A DNA stretch of 64,000 nt, taken from positions 1,781,139-1,845,138 of the forward strand of contig CAWUHX010000006.1 in assembly GCA_963922205.1 (NCBI GenBank). The letters are read 5' to 3'. The notes beneath the pieces were generated by a model. It was not told the DNA's origin. It did no database searches and was given only the letters and a program-made list of their open reading frames with translations. Position 1 is the stretch's first letter. Each line of letters starts with the position of its first letter. The position numbers and the translations under genes were made by a program. The DNA is from Romanomermis culicivorax (taxonomy: Eukaryota > Nematoda > Enoplea > Mermithida > Mermithidae). This document shows, in pieces, positions 1-11,949 of the stretch.

Positions 1-1860
1 GAAAACTATCACACAAACAACATATGCTTGATTCGTCTGCTGAAGCATTGAACTTCAAAGGTAAATAAAGCTTCATACCAAATTCTAGGATCGAAATTGA
101 AACTTGACATCCCTGGCGAAAGCAAAGTAGTCACGTATCTGCAGCAAAGGGTTAGCTCAAATTTTGAACTCGATAACACCATAAAAAATTAAGATGCAAA
201 TATTTCAACGGTATCTCTAGATAGAACTTGACAAGATCTATATCGAATGATACCCATCGCTCTAGAATCATAATGATTTGATTTATCTGGAAACAATATC
301 AGATCTGAAAATCCCTAATAATAGCAGAGAAGATCACTAATCTGTTGTTGTTTTCTCTCGGATGTCTCTCAGAAACATCCTCAAGGTTTGACAAAAAACT
401 GAAATAAAAGAAAAGAATACAGGAAAAACAAATAATTTTATGAATAGACAAGTAAAGACACGAACAACAAGACAATTAGAAAATAGACAAAAAACAAAGA
501 AAACAGCGAGAAGAAGTAAATTTATCCTAGATGAAATATAAAAAGATGGTAGAAAGACATGGCAAACAAAGGATAAGATTCAAGAAGAGGCGAAACAAAA
601 AAATGAGTATAAAACTTAAGCAGTGATTTGTCGAAAAATACTTGAAAAATAGAACTTTTTCATTTAAGAGTTTAATTTGACAAGAAAAAAGTTTTCAATC
701 TTCCTGACATGAGGAATCGAAGCTAATCTCGGGACTGATTTGAGGAAAGAATGATCAGATCCTCGTAACACGAGTTTATCATTTGAATCATTTGATGCTA
801 CTACAAACACAGAACTTTTCGATGATCAAAAACTGAAGGGCGAGAAGAATACGGCAAACGAAACAAAAATATATAGAAGGAAATATGTATAGAGGAAAAA
901 TATTCGAAACATATCACTCAAAGACGAAAAAAGATCAAATCGAATTGAATATTCAAGACATTAAAGATATGCAGACAAAATTTCACCTGATTCAACAAAA
1001 AAACACAAAGAACAAAAATTTCAGAAAAAGAAAAAATGAAATTTAAACCACAAGACCGAACAAATGAAATAAAAAAATCATGCAAAAACAGAATAAAACA
1101 ACTGCGAAGAAGTGGAGGAAAAATTTACAAACTGTACAGAGAAAGAAAATAGGAAGCTTACCTCAAATAAAAAGTATAGGAAAAAAATTGTGTTAAGCAA
1201 CTGAACAAGAAGAAGTAGAAAATGAAAATTCTTATCACTATTTCGAAAATGAAATTGCCGGAATCGGAAAAATAATATATTAGATTCTAGAAAAATATGG
1301 AACGCCGCTGGATGTCATAATACTGTTCAACGACCTACATAATATTGTGCTCTGCTCACTAAAAATCTGTGCATTATAAAACATTGGCAAATAAATCTAT
1401 GCCCAACACTGAAACCGATTCCTATATCTTTCTAGTGCTAGATATAACGAAGGTCTCATGCTCCCGGATATTAGATGGCAGTAGAATCTACAGTATACCA
1501 GTATAATTAGGCTATATACTTCTGTATAGTACAGCACAATTTGCATAAAATTATTTGCAAATGATACAATCTAGGGCGAAAGAACCATCCATTAGAATAA
1601 TATGTTGTATGGAGATCAAATCTAGAATATGCTGAAACAGGGCCGAGGAGAAGAAGTGTATCCCTACATCATGAAGGAAACTACTCAGATTCTCAATTTC
1701 AGTAAAAACTGTACTATCGACGAAAGAGGATCTATGCTTGCATACGTCAAGAACTTATTTCAATTAATCCTCAGTTGGATGTGGCACCAGAAAAGCACTA
1801 GGCAATGAAGATCAAAGTTAATATTAACTTCAAATCTCAATAAGAAATTTTTTTAAAATC
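1..1860. other. A-rich intergenic DNA, no gene seen
   Basis: No ORF of note and no recognisable repeat. From about 400 to 1260 the + strand is strikingly purine-rich (mostly A and G), similar to a shorter tract at 59580-59900. I see no coding signal, RNA gene or transposon end. Confidence 0.5.
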
Positions 1861-1929
1861 AAATTTGGATTTTAGTTTGTGTGAAAAATTCAAGATAGTA
1901 CAATATACATGTCTAAGAAGCGTTGTGTT

Positions 1930-4480
1930 CTTTTACGTCAAGTGTCCCGTGACACTAAGTGTGCCGTTACCCCAAGAATACTGTATATCTATTTTTAAAA
2001 TTCCCATTACTCCCATGTATCCCGTTACCTCAAGTGTCTCGTTACTCCAAATGTCCCGTTACACCAAGAATGCCAGGAATCCTTAAAATTACATTAAGAT
2101 TGAAATGATAACTTAGCAGCTAATCATTTAAAAGCATTCCAATATGGAAATCAAATCTATATTACAAAAGCTCGTGCGAATAATTTATAAATTGCCATTC
2201 TAAAACTTCCTTTGACAGGCACGTTTATTCAGACAACAGGGAAAGCAGGCGATCAAAAGTTGTTGCAGTTTTTTACCGAAAAAATTTTCGTAAAATGATG
2301 AAAATTTTTCGACTCATTGTTGAAGTTTTTATTTTATAATTTAAATTATCTGTGATAAACATTACACGGTAACTACATGTATATTATTCCCATCAGATCT
2401 ATGGCTAATTTTAAAAATAATTTTTCAACAACTAAAAATTTTCTACAAAATTGTAACAAAATGTGGATAATAGGAATTTTTTAAATGATTTTTTGGAAGT
2501 TTTTATTGCGCAAAATTTCGACCAATGTTGCATCCCTTGGTTTCCCAACAACTTTCACGCACCACCTCATAGTCCATTGCACCGCGCGGCGCCGCTTTTT
2601 CTATTCATACTAACAAGCGGTACCGGGTGGCGCCGTTTTTTTATTTTCGGATTTTGCTCTCTGAATAAAAACTTTCTTGAAAAATTTGCAAGCTCTCTTG
2701 TTTTTTATCGTTTTTGGAGCCGTTAATTGCATTCAGCTTATTGCTAAGACAATATCAGGCCGTGAAAACGTGTTTACACCTCTTTGCATATTAATAATTT
2801 TCCACATTCATATCTCCATTGTAAATTTTGTAATCACAACAGAACCTATAGTCTCTCTTTCTAGAAATGCTTCTGAATAAAAAAAAAGTAGTATTGGAAA
2901 GCAAGTATCATTTTATATTTTTATAATTTACAGAGTATGCTCAACTGATCCTCACGATATTTTACGCCAAAAATCCTATAATAAACTGTGTAAACGACTT
3001 TGAGGGCGGTTCATTTTTTGTCCATTTTCAATTTACAAACATTTTATAAAAAGGAACTATACATATTTAAAATCCTCCTAAAAATCTATTTCTAAAAACG
3101 TCAAATAATTCCTTTGGGATAAAATTACAGGAAAAACTTCACTGGGAAAATTTTTGAGTACATGGCTAAAACTTGTCAATCATGGATTTTTCAGAATGTA
3201 GGATGAATTTTTTCCGAATGTAGCATACATGCACGTTGAGGAGGATTTGGGGCTATTGACCACCCAGCAGATCTGACCTCCCAGCAGATTTGACCCCCTT
3301 GCAATGACTGGGAAGATGACGAACGAAAAAATGATCAAGAGAGAAGAGAAAGTCATCATGAATGAAAATGGTACCATTAGCGATCTCTCCAAACGAAGCA
3401 TACTTGATTCAAAAAAGTAGCGTTAAAACTTTAAAAAATGGTGTCCAAGCAAATAATTTCAGATATTTGACTAATATAGGTTGGAAAACATGCTGCTTGT
3501 ACTGGCTGACTCTACACAGAATTTCTGTTTGTGCATGTGTAATTAAGAGGCATGATAAAATAATACTTGAAAAGTGTCAATTCACAATTCATGTAGAAAA
3601 TATGATTGAACTGCATATACAGATGTTATAGTATGCATCAATATGTAATAGCAACAATATATTACAGCTTTATAACACATGAGTTGTTCGAAAATTTCGT
3701 TTGAGTTGAACTTTGAAAGCGGCATCGCGCGGCGTCGCAATAATTAGAAAAATCTATTCATACTTCCCAGCGGCCGACGCCGCTTTTTAGCATGGATGGG
3801 ACAGGCGGCGCCGCGTGGCGCCTCGCGCTGAGGGTATGACAGGGCCTTAAGTTCTGCACTAATGTTGCATAAAAAAATCAGGGTGCTTTATTTTTTTGAA
3901 AAGTTACATAATCAAATTACTGACCCGAGCATAAATTCTTGGTTCTCAATTTTGATCATGGCACAAAGACTGGTAAAAGCCATGCAAAGTACGTTAAGGC
4001 ACGTTTCGGGGCCGCCATTTCGGCACTACACTTCGGCGCCGCCGTTTCGGTTCGGCACGGGGTTAATTGGGTGCTGGCACCGGCTGTTTTGGCGCCAAAC
4101 TGCTTTTCTTTTCGTTTTATTTTTTTCTTCAATTTTCTTTATTTCCTTTGTTTCTCTTTTTTCTTTTTAAGTATTATTTTTCTTTTGTTTTCTGTGTCTT
4201 TTTTATGTTTTGGTTTATGTTCATGATGCTGTTTCTTTGTCTTATTCTTCTTCTTTCGTTTTCAGTGTTTTGCTCAAGTGTTTGTTCAAGTTTTCATGTT
4301 AAAGTGTTGAAGTATCTAAGGGAGATTTTAGAAGATTCGTATAGCATTGTTGGAGAACCGGGACACCCTTTTTTGCAAAAAAATTATATTACTTGATGTA
4401 AAAGGATTTATAGCATAACTTGGAGTAACGGGACGCTTGAGGTAACGGGACACTTGGAGTAACAGGTGCAAAAAAAACTG
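1930..4480. mobile_element. Candidate inverted-repeat element with GTAACGGGACACTTG motif clusters
   Basis: The left end (about 1930-2085) carries several copies of a motif close to CCGTTACCTCAAGTGTC. The right end (about 4345-4480) carries the same motif reversed, close to GTAACGGGACACTTGGAG. Between them lie GC-rich patches of the GGCGGCGCC type at 2575-2640, 3720-3832 and 4005-4095 and a T-rich stretch at 4095-4260. The opposed motif clusters resemble the subterminal repeats of a non-autonomous DNA transposon. I could not define exact termini, a target duplication or a transposase, so the element call is tentative. Confidence 0.35.
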
Positions 4481-4499
4481 CAAAAAAAGAACATACAGT

Positions 4500-5880
4500 A
4501 ACCAACAACAGATCTAGTGTTTCGATCTTTAACGTATAAAAATTAACACATGTGTATCATGGGTAGAGCAATTCACGCATCTTCAAAATTGGCATTCTTT
4601 TTGATTATGATATAGCTCAAAGCAAAGTCGCCAATTTTTCAATCTACGGAGTTCTATAATATGGAACAATTTTCCGAGATCAGAAAGTTTTAGAATTTTC
4701 AGAAATTTTCAGCGATCTTTCAGAGTGTGAACCCGCTTTTCATTTAACCCTTTGGAGCAAAAATAGATCAAGGCAACTTGCATCTGGAAAAAAACGATTA
4801 GATCACACCTGAAAATCCTGATTAATTAAGACTACAACTGATTCTGGATCATTGAACTGATATTCTGTATCTTTCCAGGAAAAGTTGATTTCCCTGAGGA
4901 CAAAAGCGTCGAAGAATAACCCAGTTCCTATGAATGTATTTCTTTGTAGGTCGCTTTTGACTCATGAGAGAAAAGCTGTGCATGTAGCACATGTTACAAT
5001 AGGATATTTGACAGCCCTGACTGATTTTATCACACTAAAATCATGTAGCATTCATCTACGTTTTTCACAAAATGAAAAACCATCTGATGTGTTTAGATGC
5101 ACTACGTTCATGGGTTTTCGTTAAAAACTAAAATAATTTTTACAGCTCCAAGCTCAAATACCGACTACATTTTGGATTGCACAGCTCTGAATTTTCATGA
5201 ATTTTGAGAGAGGAGAAAATTTTCTATTTAATCATCAAGCAGGGATTTTCCATGCTTTAGAGATCATGCATTTGGATGGTTCCTTTCTGGCTTAACTCGC
5301 AAAGCAGCCAGTACGGATGACCGATATTTCAACGTTACTCAAGCAGGATTCCAACATTTTCAACGACGACTTCCCTCACTCACTCCTAAAGTGGAACAAC
5401 ACTACTGAAGGGCAAGATATCAAGATCTTTTTCTATGGCCTGATACGATAACGTTCAAAATGTAATCATCATAATGAGGCTTTCAGTAACAAATTCACGT
5501 CATAGCAATCACACTTAATGAAAATACTTACTGTACATTTCAATTTATCAAACTTTGAACCATTTATGACTCAGTCAAAAATAGAGCAAATAAATAAAAA
5601 TAGGCAATCCAAATCATATTTCTGGATAGATCCCGACGGGATTCCTCCACTGATGCCTGATTTGCCTTCTGAAAACTCTTTTACTCGAAGTTCCTGAACA
5701 AGGTCAATCCCCACTGGGGTGATCTTCAAAAAAATTACAATAGTGATACTTTGTGACAAAATCAAACCATGCAACTTTCTAACGATTTTTAAATAATTCT
5801 AGAAGCCTGAAGTACAAAACCTGAGAATTGTGCAGTATAGCAAAATTCGTTCTTACCATACCACAATCCGATATTATACA
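4500..5880. other. Intergenic DNA, nothing recognised
   Basis: Contains a 79-codon ORF at 4885-5124 and a 67-codon ORF on the minus strand at 5571-5774. Neither resembles a known family nor sits in a convincing exon. I see no repeat. Confidence 0.4.
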
Positions 5881-5884
5881 ACTG

Positions 5885-5929
5885 AACGGCGTGTGGTAAA
5901 TACGAGTAATAATCTCTACACACGCCGTT
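5885..5929. repeat. Short inverted repeat (11-bp arms, 23-bp loop)
   Basis: AACGGCGTGTG at 5885-5895 is matched perfectly by its reverse complement CACACGCCGTT at 5919-5929, which gives a stable hairpin in otherwise AT-rich DNA. No function can be assigned. Confidence 0.7.
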
Positions 5930-6540
5930 ACCCTTCATTTGCGTTGCAAGCATTTCAATTGCCTAACAATTTTCTCCTAAGCAATTTTGATAAGCCCAAA
6001 CATGCAATAGGGAGCCGAAATGAAAACTTTTTTAATGATGGAAACAACAAAACCGAATTAAAACGCTGCACGTATATATCATGATGAAAAGTGTCCCCGG
6101 TGGAATCACAAAGAAGAAAACAATAATGAGCGAAAAAATCGTCACTTCTCACTCTCTAATTCTCGAGGTCCAAAATGTTAGAAAAGACAGCAGACGAGGT
6201 ATGGAAAAAATAGCAGAACACAAGTGTGTCTGATGATGATACTGAAAAAAGTTCCAAACCACTTTTTTGACGGGGCGTGGGTGGAATTAACACGGGTAAA
6301 ATTTTTCAAAAACTTTTCTAGATGGGTATGCTGAAATTGTTGTAAGAAACATCCACACTTAACCAGACTATTATAGCAATCGTAAATATTTTCCATCAGG
6401 CTTTAGAGACACATAAGCAGCAAGAATTATTCCAGCTTTAGTAGTTCCTTTTACTACTGGAAAAGAATGTCTCTTAAGGATGTGTAGAAAAAAGTGAAAA
6501 TTAAAAATTTGATCTTAAAAACGGAAAATGAGATGCAAGT

Positions 6541-7069
6541 AAAGAAAAGAAAAGAAAAGAAAAGAAAAGAAAAGAAAAGAAAAGAAAAGAAAAGAAAAGA
6601 AAAGAAAAGAAAAGAAAAGAAAAGAAAAGAAAAGAAAAGAAAAGAAAAGAAAAGAAAAGAAAAGAAAAGAAAAGAAAAGAAAAGAAAAGAAAAGAAAAGA
6701 AAAGAAAAGAAAAGAAAAGAAAAGAAAAGAAAAGAAAAGAAAAGAAAAGAAAAGAAAAGAAAAGAAAAGAAAAGAAAAGAAAAGAAAAGAAAAGAAAAGA
6801 AAAGAAAAGAAAAGAAAAGAAAAGAAAAGAAAAGAAAAGAAAAGAAAAGAAAAGAAAAGAAAAGAAAAGAAAAGAAAAGAAAAGAAAAGAAAAGAAAAGA
6901 AAAGAAAAGAAAAGAAAAGAAAAGAAAAGAAAAGAAAAGAAAAGAAAAGAAAAGAAAAGAAAAGAAAAGAAAAGAAAAGAAAAGAAAAGAAAAGAAAAGA
7001 AAAGAAAAGAAAATAAAAAATAGAAAATCGAAAATAGAAAATAGAAAATAGAAAATAGAAAATAGAAAA
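6541..7069. repeat. AAAAG pentanucleotide microsatellite with an AAAATAG tail
   Basis: About 94 uninterrupted units of the pentamer AAAAG run from 6541 to about 7012, followed by several 7-bp AAAATAG-like units to about 7069. Long ORFs in both directions (Lys/Arg/Glu repeats on +, Phe/Leu/Ser repeats on -) are by-products of a period-5 array with no stop codons and are not genes. The purity suggests recent expansion, or assembler normalisation of length. Confidence 0.95.
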
Positions 7070-8741
7070 CAGTTTACAACTGTCGTATTTCGATATTAAA
7101 TCAAGATGTATTTCATCGTAGCATAGAGGGCTTCTACTGTGCATAATTGGAATCAAATCTTCATTCTTCATTAAGTATCAGCACTGTTTTTTTCCACGAA
7201 CTTTTTTCCATAAATGTGGAAAGGGGTCAAATTTGTTTTCCACATGTGGAAAAAATTTTTTTCGTCTTAAAATTCTCGTTTTTTGGCTTAAAAATGCTCA
7301 CAGACGCTTAATCGCACTGCTTTTGAGCATACCTGTAAGACCTCCGACCACCGTTTTTTTTCCTCGAAGATTTTTTCCACATGAGAACCGGACCCAAAAT
7401 GTTTTTCCTCATTTTCCAAAAATTTTCCTCATTTTTAAAAACGTTTACAATGTGGCTACGGATCCTTTTTTATGCATTTTAGGAGCATACCCAAGCATTT
7501 TGTTGTATTTGTAGTCAGAACCTGCAAAAATGAGGAAAAAATTGAGAAAATTCTGGTTATGTTAGTCATAAAGAGCTCATGAAGAATATATTGGTGTTCT
7601 ATAGGAGCGGATAAAGCAAGTTAACGATGGAGTTCTCATGAATTTATCCGCTATCAACATTTCTGTGATTTCGATTAGAATCATCTAATTTTCTTTAGTT
7701 CTTGGTCCGCCGGCGCAAAGCGCCGGAAAAATTTTTTGATTTTCACTTTCTAAAACGCTAGAAAATGAACTTTCATAACGTTGGGAAATAAATTAAAATC
7801 AGACTGATGAAGCGTAATTTGCCTCCCATTCCGGCGCGTAGCGCCGGAAAAATTTTCGGGTTTTTTATTCTAAAACGCTGAAAAATAAATCTCTCCAACA
7901 GATAATTCGTGAAGAAAAGTTTTAAAATCGCAGTCTAGAATGATGTCTTCAATTTCCACTTACGATAAACGCAAAAGTTCAGATTGCAAACGTTTAAAAA
8001 ATTCTATTCATCGAGAGAAAAAATTGAGAGAATTGATGAAAAATCTCTCTTTTCGGCGACATAATTGACTGTAAACGATTAGAAAATGAAGAGAGCTAGC
8101 TTGATTGATAGAAACTGTTGAGCATTAATTAGAAAGTCGAAGTAGATATGCTAACGGCCGCGCCTGATAGAAAATAATGATTATTATAAGGTAAAGTGGG
8201 GTAACTTTGGCCACGGGGTAACTTTGGTCAATTTCGCTCGAAACATCGCCGAATTTTTTCTCTGTAAGATATGCAGATACAACTTGGCACACTAATGTCT
8301 AAGTGATCAGTGCATGTTACTGTGAAAGGAAATTGAAATCCAAATAAAATTGAGAAATTTTTGGGTCGAAAAAGTTGCCATTTTTTTAAATGAAAATTTT
8401 CAAATTGAAAAAAATTTGGGTTTCACTCATCCGCTGCACTCAAAACTTTCACTGACTATTAAGTGTCTTTAGAGAGTTTCTCTTTTCTATTTTGTATAAA
8501 AAATAACTACCCATTTTCGAGCAGGAAAATCAGTTCAAAAGCGGGAAACTTTGGCCAGTTGGCGGGAAACTTTGGTCAGGGCGGGTTACTTTGGTCACAT
8601 TATATTTTGGCGGGTAACTTTAATCAAATTAAAATTTTTTGTGTCACACATTTTTTTACTTATAATAATTTGATCTTACTTCTTTTTCAGACGAATTATT
8701 TTATCCTTTATATAATTTTCATCGATTACGTACGTCACAAT

Positions 8742-9579
8742 ATGGTCAGGCATTACAGAAGAAAGCCTGATGCGCGCTAATACCTGACTAATTACTTAAC
8801 AGAAGATCTCGAAAAGGCCATCGAGGCTGCTCGAAACGGGTCAAAAATTCAAACAGCAGCTCGTGTTCACAATATTCCACATGGAACATTACAAAACAAA
8901 GTAATCTGACAGTAAGTATATTTTCTAAAACCACACTAAATTACTCAATGATAATTTGTTTCTAGAGAAACTGAACTTGTCCAAAAATACATCGGCTTCT
9001 TTGTTATTCAGTCCACTATCAAACGGTACCTTGTAGACACTTTTGAACATTTATATGCGATTAAATACTAAATTATTGCAGATAATAGTACAACAAAATT
9101 TATCGGCGCTGTCTTTTCCATCATCAACTTCAACGTTTGGAGGTATGTACTTTTGTTACGAAATTTACAGAGGAATGATATCTAAAATTTTCAGAAATGC
9201 CCACATCGTTGGCATCAACCATCAATGAGGTTACACCATCGAGACGTATGACGGCCAGTGTCATCAAGTATCTTCAGACGGTACATGCGAAAAAAATGAG
9301 TCGAAAAAGTCCAGAAAATGTCTTTGTCATGCGCTAAGCCAATCTTTGATGGAACCAGAAGTCAGTGCTCAACTGAATGAATTGAAAGAAGCGAAAAAAG
9401 CTAGAAACACTAATGTGTGTCCCATTTGCCATATTCAATGGACAATTTACAAGAAAAAGTACAAAAAAGACTGGGCGTGCTGTGGATGTGATGGGTGGAT
9501 ATGTGGTAACTGTTTAGCTGATGATTTTGATCCCACTGGTAATTTTATTTGTCAAGTTTGTGTTACTCATAACAATTAA
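8742..9579 (+). pseudogene. Broken pogo-like transposase: psq helix-turn-helix and C-terminal zinc finger
   Basis: From ATG 8742 the reading frame begins MVRHYRRKPDAR and hits a stop at 8778-8780. Read through that stop, it continues as a psq-type helix-turn-helix with segments EDLEKAIEAARNGSK and IPHGTLQNKV, then stops again near 8906. An apparent intron (about 8911-8965) follows. The C-terminal part reappears at about 9085, crosses a second GT-AG intron (about 9141-9194) and ends in an intact reading frame 9346-9579. That frame has a Cys-rich finger with CPIC, then CCGCDGWICGNC, then CQVC, like the PHD-type fingers at the end of some pogo-group transposases. The DDE catalytic core expected between the two parts is missing. 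The domain assignment rests on my recognition of the motifs. Confidence 0.65.
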
Positions 9580-9605
9580 TCTTCCTTTGAATTTGGTTAA
9601 TATCA

Positions 9606-11125
9606 CAGGGTTCATACACAACCTGGAAAACCTGGAAAACACAGGGAATTTTTTTTCAGGTCTGGAAAACCTGGAAAACACAGGGAATTTTGTGGAAAAA
9701 TAAATATTTTGTGTTGAAAAGTAGAGGAAAATCGTCAAATTTTTTCGCCGCGCTGCGGCGAGTTTTCTTTTTCAACTATGCACATTGAAAGTTAAATTGC
9801 TGTAAATCATCGAGTGTTTGAGATCGTTTTTTTTAGTTTTTCAACTTCAACTTTTAATTTAGCCTTCAAATTATTATGTCAAAGTCAACTTTTCAATTGG
9901 ATTGTAAAGGGTAATATCCGAGAACTCTTCATTTATGCCAGAAAATTGGAAACTGATGAACAAAATTTTTTCGGCCATATAGAGCATTCATATTTGTGAG
10001 CAAAAAAGAATTCGAGTCTGGTCAGGGTTTTTTTAGGCAATTAGGAGCGATGGCTTCTAAAAATTCAGATTGACTCCTAAAAATTTAGGGACACAAGCCA
10101 ACATGGCTTGTAAAAATCAGAGCCTAACAACCCTTACGATTAGGTGAGTTTCCTGTCCAGAGATGCATTCTTATGCGTTTTTAAGAAAACATATCGAAAA
10201 TTTTCCGGTGCTGCGCGCCGAATTTCAAGTCACTTATGATTCGTGTTATCATTTCTGTTGTGCGGTTGTAAAATGTCGACCAAGCTTATGCTGGCTTATA
10301 GCTTTTAAACATCAGCATGTTATGGATGAATGTTTGACATTGTATTGTTTTTTCACATATTTGACTAAAACCTAGATTTTTCTAGATTATTTCCACAAAG
10401 TCGTTTTGTGGTTCTTTAGAATTTTCGACTTTCGTGAAGATAACTTTTTGCATTTGGAAAATGATTAAGCGTGGGACAATAGCAGAGGTTCTTCCCTCTG
10501 AAATGCCTAATTTTTGAATTTTAGTTTGCCTGACTGAAAACATGTTGAATTCACTGACAAATTAGACTTTTCAGGCAGGAAATAGATATTAAAAATAGTC
10601 ATTTTCTAACGATATAGAATATCAAAATCCAGATTTTTTCCGATGCTCTGCACCGCATTAATTACCGATATCCGAGTCCGAAGTAAAATATCTATCACAC
10701 TTTTTTATGGTTTATACGTTGGTTTATATATATCATAAATTATTATGATTGGTAAATTACTGACTCTTGATATACGAAAACGTTAGAAAAATGTTTTAAC
10801 GCTTCCACCAATCAAATGGTGAAAATTTCACGATTGATCATCGGTAGCTACATAAGAATGTGCTGAAAAATTAATTTTTTGACGTTTTAGAGGCCTCGGA
10901 ATCAAAATTTTTCGGCGCTAGGTTGCGCAAGAATTTGAAATAAATTTTTTGATTTAGTACTCTATTTTTGATGATACTTTAGTGCACACATGTTTCTATT
11001 ATTCAGTATTTTTCTCCAGGATAGTATATTTCATCATTATAAAAACCTGGAAAAATTTCATTTGTCAACCTGGAAAACCTGGAAAACACAGGGAATTTTT
11101 TTTCTCCAACTTTGTATGAACCCTG
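9606..11125. mobile_element. Non-autonomous hAT-like element nested in the pogo copy
   Basis: The ends are CAGGGTTCATACACA (from 9606) and the inverted TTTGTATGAACCCTG (to 11125). The 6-mer ATATCA directly abuts both ends (9600-9605 and 11126-11131) and is probably the remnant of an 8-bp duplication. Next to each end lie copies, in the same orientation, of a unit containing AACCTGGAAAACCTGG and ACACAGGGAATTTT. No transposase is visible. A family A repeat occupies about 10023-10510 inside it. Confidence 0.7.
10023..10510 (+). repeat. Dispersed repeat family A, copy 1
   Basis: Starts CAGGGTTTTTTTAGGC and contains an internal near-palindrome around AAGCCAACATGGCTTGTA. It matches 31691-32165 over most of its length, 52310-52556 in reverse orientation and 34566-34640 partially. 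The CAGGG-type start suggests a hAT-like terminus, but the far end was not resolved. Confidence 0.65.
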
Positions 11126-11190
11126 ATATCATGTATTTTGATCATGAAAATGCACATTTATCATTGTTTTAGTGTACCTCATATTTTTGT

Positions 11191-11238
11191 GTGTCGACCA
11201 ATGTTACCCACCCATTGGTGGGTAACATTGGTCGACAC
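11191..11238. repeat. Perfect palindrome, 22-bp arms and 4-bp loop
   Basis: Positions 11191-11212 are perfectly complementary to 11217-11238, with CATT between. The arms contain GACCAATGTTACCC, a variant of the motif repeated near both ends of the surrounding pogo-like element. It may be an internal transposase-binding palindrome. Confidence 0.85.
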
Positions 11239-11949
11239 GTTAATTTTTTCTCGTTAATAAATTTTGAACGATTGATATTTTTATTTTCATCCATATTGAT
11301 ATTTTAATGTACCTCTTAACCTGCTGTATCTGAATAACACAATATTTTTCACGTCAGGTACTTTTTTAGGCCAATTGACCAAAGTTACCCACCATAGGGA
11401 CAGCTGGGAGTATATTTAGGAAAACTTTTGCTGTTGATGATATTCATAATTTTCAGCTGAAATTTTGTGACAATAAAGGTCGATAACTATGTTACCTCAT
11501 ATCCAAAATTTGTTTTGTTACGTTCTATCTGTGGTTAGATATAACGATTTTACTTGTCAAAAAAGTAACTTGAACAGAAATTATAATGGCGACCAAAGTT
11601 GACCACCATGGTGGGTAACATTGGTCAAAAAGTGGGCTCTTTTCAACGATCAATGGCACGTTAAATCTGCATGCTACTTATGAAATGATGTGTTTAATCG
11701 GTTTGTCTGACATTTTTGACATATGAGTTCGATGAAACATTTTTACGAATTCCCCATGTATAAAAAGTTATATGTTGGAGAAGTCGAATTGACTCGATTT
11801 TGACCATAGTTACCCCACTTTACCTTACCCCTGACCGGCGCGAAGCGCCAAAAATTTTTGAGATTTTGACCTTTTAAAGTCCACCAAAACGCATCTTTTC
11901 GGTTTGAAATTCCCTTTTTTCCTCAAAAGACCCCATTTGAGGGAAAAAA

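Larger units (their letters stand above)
8189..11825. mobile_element. pogo/Tigger-like DNA transposon, TA target duplication
   Basis: The terminal inverted repeat AGGTAAAGTGGGGTAACT starts at 8189, and its reverse complement AGTTACCCCACTTTACCT ends at 11825. Both ends are flanked by TA (8187-8188 and 11826-11827), the target preference of the Tc1/mariner-pogo group. The motif GGTAACTTTGGTCA and variants recur near both ends, as subterminal transposase sites would. Transposase remnants lie at 8742-9579. A second element (9606-11125) is inserted inside, so the pogo copy was about 2.1 kb before that. Confidence 0.8.

Noticed and set aside
3862..4396. Hydrophobic Phe-rich ORFs resembling membrane proteins
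   Set aside because: Translation of a T-rich stretch with no exon borders or family similarity.
6494..7171. Long ORFs of Lys/Arg/Glu (+) and Phe/Leu/Ser (-) repeats
   Set aside because: Pure by-product of the AAAAG array, which has no stop codon in several frames.
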